From contig SKKZ01000214.1 in NCBI GenBank assembly GCA_007123455.1, forward strand, positions 1 to 7,098: a stretch of DNA of 7,098 nucleotides. The letters are read 5' to 3'. Below the pieces are notes generated by a model. The model was given only the letters and a program-made list of their open reading frames with translations. It did no database searches and was not told the origin of the DNA. Shown piece after piece: positions 1 through 4,895 of this stretch (position 1 is the first letter of the stretch; each line of letters begins with the position of its first letter). The position numbers and the translations under genes were made by a program. Origin of the DNA: Coriobacteriia bacterium (GTDB lineage Bacteria > Actinomycetota > Coriobacteriia > Anaerosomatales > SLCP01).

Positions 1-28
1 CTCAGGATTCCTCAGGTTTGGAAAACCT

Positions 29-44
29 TGTGACATTTATCACA
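29..44. promoter_or_regulatory. CRP/FNR-family operator, perfect TGTGA-N6-TCACA palindrome
   Basis: TGTGACATTTATCACA has two perfect 5-nt inverted arms, TGTGA at 29-33 and TCACA at 40-44, separated by 6 nt. This is the consensus half-site arrangement bound by CRP-type members of the CRP/FNR superfamily, including actinobacterial GlxR/Crp. The site swallows the -35 box at 30-35, and its centre (36.5) lies near -28 relative to the predicted transcription start. That position normally means repression by blocking RNA polymerase rather than activation. Which regulator binds, and which ligand it uses (cAMP, redox, NO or another signal), cannot be read from the site. Confidence 0.6.
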
Positions 45-58
45 TGACGGGCTATACT
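30..58 (+). promoter_or_regulatory. Predicted sigma70/sigmaA-type promoter of the operon
   Basis: GTGACA at 30-35 matches the TTGACA -35 box at five of six positions. TATACT at 53-58 matches the TATAAT -10 box at five of six. The spacer (36-52) is exactly 17 nt. Transcription would begin near 64-66, giving a leader of about 78 nt before the first gene at 143. No other promoter of similar quality was noticed inside the operon, where genes overlap or nearly touch, so this probably drives the whole set. It is a consensus match only and has not been tested. Confidence 0.6.
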
Positions 59-88
59 CGTTCCCGTGTGATGCATGGTGCGTCCGCG

Positions 89-144
89 ATGCGACACGGA
101 CAGTCGGGGCCATGCGCGCACGAGTGCACCAGGGGGTGTCGCAT
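89..144 (+). repeat. 9-nt inverted repeat in the leader, right arm over the start codon
   Basis: ATGCGACAC at 89-97 is perfectly complementary to GTGTCGCAT at 136-144. The right arm begins at the last G of the Shine-Dalgarno run (131-136) and includes the first two bases of the ATG at 143. Pairing in the mRNA could hide the initiation site. A smaller alternative hairpin, GTCCG at 82-86 with CGGAC at 97-101, places most of the left arm in its loop. The complementarity is seen directly; a regulatory role is only inference and could be chance in GC-rich DNA. Confidence 0.3.
131..136 (+). promoter_or_regulatory. Ribosome binding site that fixes the start of the GGDEF gene at 143
   Basis: AGGGGG lies 6 nt upstream of the ATG at 143, a normal spacing. 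The only longer in-frame alternative of note, ATG at 44, lies inside the palindromic operator and upstream of the predicted -10 box, so it would not be in the transcript from that promoter. The peptide between 44 and 143 is also rich in Cys, His and Arg and unlike a membrane protein N-terminus. Position 143 is therefore preferred. Confidence 0.65.
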
Positions 145-967
145 GCCGATCGTTCCTGTACGTCGTTCGACGAACATCCACCTTGCTTCACTCGTTCTCA
201 TAGGTCTTACCGGCGGTTTCGTGACCTCACTCATCTTCTTCACCCGCGAACTCGTGACCCTGTGGCCGCTCTATCTCGTCCCTATCGTCATCGCTGCCCT
301 CACCTACCACATTGCCGGGGCGATTCTCGTCTCCGCACTCTGCTCGGCACTTCTCAGTCTCATGTTCTACAGCATCGGACTGGACATATCGGCCCTGCCC
401 GAGCTCTTCGTGGGCATGGCCGCGTTCACCGTATCGGGCGTCGTGATCGGCTTTCAGGCAGATCGCAGTCACCGGCACGAGAACTTGCTCGATGAGGCCT
501 CCATCCTCGACCCTCTCACCGGACTCTACAAGCGCGACCATCTCGACAAGCGTCTTACCGAGGAGTTGCGTCGCAGCGAGCGCTACAACCTGAGCGCCTC
601 GATCGTCCTGGTCGAGGTGGTGTGCTTTGACGATTTCAAGAACCAGTTCGGCCACTATAAGGCGGAAATGCTCCTCGAGCACCTCGGTGACGTGTTGCGA
701 ATAGGCGTCCGCGACCACGACATCGTCGCCCGTTACGGAATGATCACCTTTGCGATCGTGCTGCCGTTCGCCCGACCCGAGGCCGCTCAAGCCGTCGCCG
801 ACCGGGTGCGAAAGGTAGTCGCCGATACGGAGTTCGAGGGCGACGTCCTCGAACCCGCCACCCGGTGCGGGGTGCGGACCGCGCTCGCTACCTACCCTGA
901 TGACGCGTGTGATCGCGACGCACTCCTGGTAGTCGCAGAGCACCGGCTCGAGGAGGCGTCGTCGTGA
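143..967 (+). CDS. Membrane-anchored degenerate GGDEF-domain protein (probable c-di-GMP receptor)
   Basis: This is a 274-residue protein. Four hydrophobic stretches at about 12-33, 41-56, 57-79 and 85-104 form an N-terminal membrane anchor, followed directly by a cytoplasmic GGDEF domain at about 121-270. The entry motif is recognisable (LDPLTGLYKR, 122-131), but the catalytic site is broken. GGDEF reads GMITF at 199-203. The first Asp of the DxDxFK motif is Cys161. The segment carrying the GTP-contacting Asn is three residues shorter (FKNQFGH, 165-171), and the later GTP-contacting Asp is Glu175. Diguanylate cyclase activity is therefore very unlikely. By contrast, RDHD at 190-193 matches the RxxD inhibitory-site motif and sits exactly five residues before GMITF, the canonical spacing, so c-di-GMP binding is plausible. 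The PelD protein is a known precedent for a membrane protein with a dead GGDEF domain acting as a receptor. Its stop overlaps the mnhE start by 4 nt (GTGA), implying translational coupling with the antiporter genes. Fold confidence is high; ligand binding and any effect on the antiporter are inferred. Confidence 0.85.
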   Translation: MPIVPVRRSTNIHLASLVLIGLTGGFVTSLIFFTRELVTLWPLYLVPIVIAALTYHIAGAILVSALCSALLSLMFYSIGLDISALPELFVGMAAFTVSGVVIGFQADRSHRHENLLDEASILDPLTGLYKRDHLDKRLTEELRRSERYNLSASIVLVEVVCFDDFKNQFGHYKAEMLLEHLGDVLRIGVRDHDIVARYGMITFAIVLPFARPEAAQAVADRVRKVVADTEFEGDVLEPATRCGVRTALATYPDDACDRDALLVVAEHRLEEASS

Positions 968-1437
968 AGACAGCGCAGGCAGCGACGGTGCTCTTCGCGT
1001 TCTGGCTCGTGCTGACCGGGTCGTTCGCTCCGTTCGAAGTCGCCATCGGTGTCGCGCTCTCACTGCTTCTCGGCACCTGGTCGGCACGCATGCTCTGGCC
1101 GGAAGATGCGCCCGTGCTCTCGGCGCGCCAACTCTTTCGCCTGCTGGTATACATCCCGCGTCTGCTCGCGAGCATCGTCATGGCCGCAATACAAGTCGCC
1201 GAGGTCGTGCTCGATCCACGCATGCCGATCGATCCGATCGTCGTCAGCCACCGTGCCGTTTTCGCCCGGGATTTGTCGCGCGTGACGTACGCTAACTCGA
1301 TCACCATGACGCCGGGAACGCTGACCGTCGACGTCGAGGGTGACACGTTCTACATCCACTGTCTGGCCGAGCGTTTCGCCACCGACATCGCCACCGGCGA
1401 TTTGGAGCGCAGGGTCTCACGCGTCTTCGAGGAGTGA
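964..1437 (+). CDS. mnhE: Na+/H+ antiporter subunit E (MrpE/MnhE/MbhA family)
   Basis: This 157-residue small subunit belongs to Mrp-type cation/proton antiporters and the antiporter arm of Mbh-type complexes, where the family is needed for assembly and activity of the membrane complex. Hydrophobic segments lie at about 6-20, 22-45 and 60-83, followed by a soluble C-terminal part. The family signature ANSITMTPGTLTVDV is at 110-124, followed by a FYIHCL stretch at 129-134. The length is normal for the family. The GTG start at 964 overlaps the TGA of the upstream GGDEF gene (GTGA), and AGGAGG at 951-956 lies 7 nt before it. The gene ends 6 nt before mnhF. Identification rests on the signature and on the neighbours. 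Confidence 0.95.
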   Translation: MKTAQAATVLFAFWLVLTGSFAPFEVAIGVALSLLLGTWSARMLWPEDAPVLSARQLFRLLVYIPRLLASIVMAAIQVAEVVLDPRMPIDPIVVSHRAVFARDLSRVTYANSITMTPGTLTVDVEGDTFYIHCLAERFATDIATGDLERRVSRVFEE

Positions 1438-1443
1438 GCGTGC

Positions 1444-1719
1444 ATGGAGGCCTTCTTCTGGGGTGTGGGCATCTTCCTGCTCGTCAACGCCTTCGCATGC
1501 ATCTGGAGAGCGACAGCAGGTCCGACCGTCGTCGACCGGATACTTGCGGTCAACATCGTGGGTACCAAGACGCTCGTCGTGCTCACGCTACTGGCACTCG
1601 TGTTCGGCAGGAGCATGCTCCTCGATGTAGCACTCGTCTACGGCCTGCTCAACTTCGTCATCACGATCACCGCGAGTCGTTTCCTGGAGACCGGCCGTCT
1701 CAGAGGTGACTGGTCATGA
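1444..1719 (+). CDS. mnhF: Na+/H+ antiporter subunit F (MrpF/MnhF/MbhB family)
   Basis: This 91-residue protein has three predicted membrane helices (about 4-20, 32-56 and 59-78), the usual size for MrpF. The conserved segment between helices one and two reads RATAGPTVVDRILAVN at 22-37, with the Gly-Pro-Thr and Asp31-Arg32 typical of the family; this Asp lies in the region linked to cation passage in Mrp complexes. The ATG at 1444 is preceded by GAGGAG at 1429-1434, inside the end of mnhE, with a 9-nt gap. The TGA overlaps the ATG of mnhG by 4 nt (ATGA at 1716-1719), implying coupled translation. Confidence 0.94.
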   Translation: MEAFFWGVGIFLLVNAFACIWRATAGPTVVDRILAVNIVGTKTLVVLTLLALVFGRSMLLDVALVYGLLNFVITITASRFLETGRLRGDWS

Positions 1720-2036
1720 TTCTGACCACCGATATCCGCGATGCGGCCACAATCGTCATCGCCATCTTCGGAGGAGTCTTTTTCCTCGTGGGCACGATCG
1801 GCATCCTGCGTCTGCCCGACTTCTACTCCCGCACCCACGCAGCCACGAAGTGCGACACGATCGGCGCCGGGTCGCTCCTCCTCGCGCTCGCGGTCTTCAA
1901 CGGACTCGAGGCCTCGACGTGGAAGATCCTCGCCCTTGTCGCGCTCGTGCTGCTCAACGGCCCCACCATCGGCCATGCGCTCGCACGGGCGGCACATCGT
2001 ACGGGACTCGACCCCTGGCACGCCGAGGAAGGATGA
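1716..2036 (+). CDS. mnhG: Na+/H+ antiporter subunit G (MrpG/MnhG/MbhC family)
   Basis: This 106-residue subunit has three predicted helices. The family signature is clear: GTIGILRLPDFYSRTHAATK at 26-45, followed by CDTIGAGSLL, and near the C-terminus a NGPTIGHALARAA stretch matching the usual Pro/His/Arg-Ala-Ala ending. The first residue comes from the ATG in the ATGA overlap with mnhF, and AGAGGTGA at 1702-1709 supplies the ribosome site. A 7-nt gap separates it from the next gene. In Mrp and Mbh complexes this protein sits with E and F in the small-subunit cluster. The sequence looks intact and ordinary. Confidence 0.94.
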   Translation: MILTTDIRDAATIVIAIFGGVFFLVGTIGILRLPDFYSRTHAATKCDTIGAGSLLLALAVFNGLEASTWKILALVALVLLNGPTIGHALARAAHRTGLDPWHAEEG

Positions 2037-2043
2037 CGGCCCC

Positions 2044-2286
2044 ATGAGTCTGACCTTCGACATCCTGCTGCTTCTGCTCCTGATCGTGACCGCACTGGCT
2101 GTGGCGTGGACCAAGGACCTGCTCGCGGCCGCGATCATCTTCTCCTCGTACAGCCTGATGATGTGTCTGCTCTGGCAACACCGTGGTGCGCCCGATGTCG
2201 CGATGACCGAGGCGGCCGTCGGCGCCGGCATCACGACCGTGCTCTTCCTGGTGGCGATCGGCAGGACGACGAGGCGAGAGAAGTGA
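2044..2286 (+). CDS. mbhD: MbhD-like antiporter subunit (DUF4040; MrpA C-terminal segment as a separate protein)
   Basis: This 80-residue protein has three predicted helices (about 5-22, 25-44 and 56-73). It matches the MbhD/DUF4040 segment, which in classical bacterial MrpA is part of the long C-terminal extension and in Mbh-type complexes is a separate small subunit. The diagnostic motif is RGAPDVAMTEAAVGAG at 47-62; Glu56 corresponds to a conserved membrane Glu of this family, and Lys24 in helix two is also typical. ATG is at 2044, with GAGGAAGGA at 2025-2033 upstream. The TGA overlaps the GTG start of the next gene (GTGA at 2283-2286), so the split from the MbhE part is a clean gene boundary, not a frameshift. 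The symbol is given by analogy with archaeal Mbh. Confidence 0.88.
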   Translation: MSLTFDILLLLLLIVTALAVAWTKDLLAAAIIFSSYSLMMCLLWQHRGAPDVAMTEAAVGAGITTVLFLVAIGRTTRREK

Positions 2287-3044
2287 AGAAGGCGCTTGTC
2301 GCAGCACTCCTCATCATCATCTCCATCCCGATGCTCATCGCGGTGGCGGCTATGCCGCCCCATGGCGACGCCGATTCGCCCGTACACACGCATGTCTCCG
2401 CCCGATATATCGAGCACGGCGAGGAGGAGGCCGGCGCCGAGAACCTGGTGACCGGTGTGCTGTTGAACTACCGTGGCCTGGACACCGCTGGTGAGGTAAT
2501 CGTCATCTTCACCGCGCTCATGGCGGCATTCGCCGTTCTCATCACCCATCCGGGGCGCGGTGAAGAGTCCGGACCCACGACAGCTGCCCTGGATCCGGAG
2601 CCTGGGACGGAGCCGGAGAGCGACAGCAAGGCTCCCCCGCCGATCAGTCCGGTGGTGAGCTTCATGGTCCGACTGCTCACACCCTTCACCACGCTGTTCG
2701 CCATCTACGTGATCCTCAACGGGCATGTCACGCCAGGTGGCGGGTTCCAGGGAGGCGCCATCCTTGGTGGGATGTTCATCGCACTCACCATCGTGCTCGG
2801 CGAGGACAAGGTCCGAACGCTGCTCCCGCGCCGGGCCGCTCCGTGGATGCAGGGTGCCGCGGTGTTCGCCTTCGTGGCGATCGGTGTCATCGGCGCCGCG
2901 ACGACCGGCTACTTCCTCGGCTATCCGACCGATGCGAGCCTCCACCTCGTACGCGAACTCATGATGGTCGTGATCGAGATCGGCATCGGGCTCGGGGGCG
3001 CGGCGATCTTTGCAACCATCTTCCTGCAGATGGAGGCCGAGTGA
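2283..3044 (+). CDS. mnhB: Fused MbhE-MnhB antiporter subunit
   Basis: This 253-residue protein joins two subunits that are separate in archaeal Mbh. Residues 1-88 are MbhE-like: an N-terminal helix (about 3-23), then the NLVTGVLLNYRGLDTAGEV motif at 54-72 and a helix to about 88, with conserved Glu71. Residues 90-123 form a hydrophilic linker rich in Pro, Glu and Ser. Residues from about 124 onward are MnhB/MrpB: the signature NGHVTPGGGFQGG at 146-158, two further helices and a final helix rich in Gly/Ile. The GTG start at 2283 lies in the GTGA overlap with the MbhD gene. In-frame coding extends further upstream but only as a shadow of the MbhD gene. Translation of mnhC restarts at the stop (TGATG). 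Placing MbhE with MnhB recalls MrpA variants whose C-terminus carries these domains in the same order. Confidence 0.9.
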   Translation: MKKALVAALLIIISIPMLIAVAAMPPHGDADSPVHTHVSARYIEHGEEEAGAENLVTGVLLNYRGLDTAGEVIVIFTALMAAFAVLITHPGRGEESGPTTAALDPEPGTEPESDSKAPPPISPVVSFMVRLLTPFTTLFAIYVILNGHVTPGGGFQGGAILGGMFIALTIVLGEDKVRTLLPRRAAPWMQGAAVFAFVAIGVIGAATTGYFLGYPTDASLHLVRELMMVVIEIGIGLGGAAIFATIFLQMEAE

Positions 3045-3397
3045 TGCTCGAAGCGCTCTGGAACAACGTCGACTATGTAGCCTCGGTGGTGCTCTTCTGC
3101 ATCGGTCTCTACATCATCATCGCCAAGAACAACCTCATCAAGAAGTTCCTCGGCCTGAACATCATGGAGACCGCGGTCTTCGCGTTCATCATCGCGCTCG
3201 GTGTGGTCGACGACGGCAGCCCGCCCATCATGGGCGAAGGCGCCAGCGGCCCGTTCGCAAGTCCGATTCCGCACGCGCTCGTACTGACCGGCATCGTCGT
3301 GGCGGTCTCGACCACAGCGCTCGCGCTCAGCCTCATCATCCGCATCTACCGTCAGTGCGGGACCATCGAAGCCGACGAGTTGAGGGAGATGGAGTAG
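3044..3397 (+). CDS. mnhC: Na+/H+ antiporter subunit C (MrpC/MnhC/MbhG, NuoK-like)
   Basis: This 117-residue protein has three helices (about 12-27, 35-54 and 75-100) and is homologous in fold to NuoK of complex I. The second helix carries Glu42 in NIMETAVF, the position of the conserved NuoK-type membrane Glu. The loop and third helix carry the MnhC signature SPIPHALVLTGIVVAVSTTA at 73-92. ATG at 3044 shares one base with the stop of the preceding gene, and GGAGG at 3032-3036 lies 7 nt upstream. The in-frame GTG at 3041 is less likely because only 4 nt would separate it from that ribosome site. The stop (TAG) abuts the GTG of mnhD with no gap. Confidence 0.95.
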   Translation: MLEALWNNVDYVASVVLFCIGLYIIIAKNNLIKKFLGLNIMETAVFAFIIALGVVDDGSPPIMGEGASGPFASPIPHALVLTGIVVAVSTTALALSLIIRIYRQCGTIEADELREME

Positions 3398-4894
3398 GTG
3401 TACACCTGGCCACACTGGCTCCCGCTCGTGGTGCTCACCCCGCTGCTCGGTGCGGCGCTCACCCCGATCGTCTCGCTTCGTACCCGGCACGTGGCCCCCT
3501 GGTGGGCTCTCGGCATGATGACCGTGACCTCGGTTGCGGCAGGCATGCTCATCCTCCGGGTCGCACTCGAAGGCCCCTTCTCCTACCTGCCGGGCGGCTG
3601 GGTACGCCCCTACGGCATCGAACTGCGGTTCGACGAGTTCAGCGCCTCCATCAGCGTGATCTGCCTCATCGGCTGGCTTGCGGTACTCTATTCCTTCCGC
3701 TACACCGAGTGGCTACGTGAGGTGCCCAAGCAACGCATCCCGTACTACTACGCACTGCTCCTCCTCAACCTCGGCGGCATGATCGGGTTCGTCGTCACCG
3801 GGGATCTGTTCAACCTCTTCGTCTTCCTCGAGATACTCTCCCTGAGCGGCTACGCCCTCGTCGCGGTGAGCGGTGAGCACATCGCCGAGATGGCGGCGTT
3901 CAAGTACCTGCTCATGGGGGCGATCTCCTCGCTCATCGTGCTCTTCTCGGTCGGGATCCTCTTCGGCATCACCGGCAGCCTCAATATGGCCGACGTGGCA
4001 AGCCGCCTCGGGGACACCGGCTCGGTCGCACCGGCAGCGCTCGCGCTCGGCATGCTCACCGTGGGGTTCATGGTCAAGGCGGCGCTCTTCCCCGTTCACA
4101 TCTGGCTGCCCGACGCGCATTCGATCGCTCCGAGCCCGATCAGCGCCGTGCTCTCCGGACTCGTCGTCAAGCTGGGCATCCTCGGCATGCTGCGCCTCTA
4201 CCAGATCTACTACACGTCGGGGATCATCGATCTCTTCGTGCTTAACCAGATACTCGTCTGGCTCGGCGCTATCTCGATCATCATGGGCGCTTTCTTCGCG
4301 GTCTTCCAGGACGACATCAAGCTCATGCTCGCCTATTCGACGATCTCCAACATCGGCTACATCGTGATGGGACTCGGCCTGTTCACGAACTTCAGCATCA
4401 TCGGCGGAAGTGTGCACGTCTTCAACCACGCGATCATCAAGGCCACGCTCTTCTTCGCAGCAGGCGCGATGATCTACCGAACCGGCTACCGTACGCTCTC
4501 CGATCTGCGCGGCATCGGCAGTTCGATGCCGCTCACGAGCATCGCGATCTCGATCGGTGCGATCTCCATCGTCGGCATACCGCCCACGGCAGGGTTCCTC
4601 TGCAAGTGGTATATCGCGCTCGGCGCATTCGAGGCGAACCAGCCGTTCTTCGGGTTCGTGCTGATCTTCGGAGCCCTCCTGATCTTCGTCTACTACATCC
4701 GCATGGTGAACGCCTTCTACTTCCAGGCGCCCGTGCGCCAGGAAGTGGTAGACGCGACAGAGGCCCCTGCCTCGATGCTCTATCCCACCCTGCTGCTCGC
4801 GGCCCTCTGCCTGATCATGGGCGTCCTCGGACGCATACCGCTCGCGTTCATCGAGCCGGCGGTACAGCGACTGCTCACCCCTCTGGGAGGCTGA
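3398..4894 (+). CDS. mnhD: Na+/H+ antiporter subunit D (MrpD/MnhD/MbhH, NuoM/N-like)
   Basis: This 498-residue, very hydrophobic protein has the usual length of the 14-helix proton-translocating antiporter-like subunits. Family hallmarks appear in order. Glu145 lies in the helix-5 motif FVFLEILSLSGYALVA. Lys227 lies in GFMVKAALFPVHIWLPDAHS, with His234 following. Lys258 lies in SGLVVKLG. The AVFQDDIKLMLAYST segment is at 301-315. The helix-11 motif HVFNHAIIKATLFF has His344 and Lys348, and Lys403 lies in the helix-12 motif GFLCKWYI. The APSPISAVLSG version of the helix-7/8 loop is the MrpD type. All charged residues expected for a proton relay are present. The GTG start at 3398 abuts the mnhC stop; AGGGAG at 3383-3388 is the likely ribosome site. 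A 1-nt gap leads to the next large subunit. Confidence 0.95.
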   Translation: MYTWPHWLPLVVLTPLLGAALTPIVSLRTRHVAPWWALGMMTVTSVAAGMLILRVALEGPFSYLPGGWVRPYGIELRFDEFSASISVICLIGWLAVLYSFRYTEWLREVPKQRIPYYYALLLLNLGGMIGFVVTGDLFNLFVFLEILSLSGYALVAVSGEHIAEMAAFKYLLMGAISSLIVLFSVGILFGITGSLNMADVASRLGDTGSVAPAALALGMLTVGFMVKAALFPVHIWLPDAHSIAPSPISAVLSGLVVKLGILGMLRLYQIYYTSGIIDLFVLNQILVWLGAISIIMGAFFAVFQDDIKLMLAYSTISNIGYIVMGLGLFTNFSIIGGSVHVFNHAIIKATLFFAAGAMIYRTGYRTLSDLRGIGSSMPLTSIAISIGAISIVGIPPTAGFLCKWYIALGAFEANQPFFGFVLIFGALLIFVYYIRMVNAFYFQAPVRQEVVDATEAPASMLYPTLLLAALCLIMGVLGRIPLAFIEPAVQRLLTPLGG

Positions 4895-4895
4895 C

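Noticed and set aside
1..16. Direct repeat CTCAGG at 1-6 and 11-16
   Set aside because: Two six-base copies at the window edge are too short to distinguish from chance, and no partner copies are seen elsewhere.
15..27. Small palindrome GGTTT-GGA-AAACC, considered as a terminator of an upstream gene
   Set aside because: The stem is only 5 bp with a 3-nt loop and no T-run follows. It is too weak to call a terminator, and no upstream gene is visible.
44..142. Longer version of the GGDEF protein starting at ATG 44
   Set aside because: It would start inside the operator palindrome and before the -10 box, lacks a clear ribosome site, and adds a Cys/His/Arg-rich stretch unlike a membrane protein N-terminus. 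ATG 143 has AGGGGG at proper spacing.
65..142. c-di-GMP riboswitch in the leader of the GGDEF gene
   Set aside because: I looked for the conserved GEMM-type core and did not find it. The leader is also short for that aptamer, and only a simple complementarity is visible.
1638..2945. Long open frame on the minus strand (435 codons), and similar minus-strand frames opposite the large subunits and the GGDEF gene
   Set aside because: They lie antisense to clearly identified antiporter genes, are rich in Arg, Asp, Glu and His as expected for reverse readings of GC-rich membrane protein genes, and show no recognisable domain.
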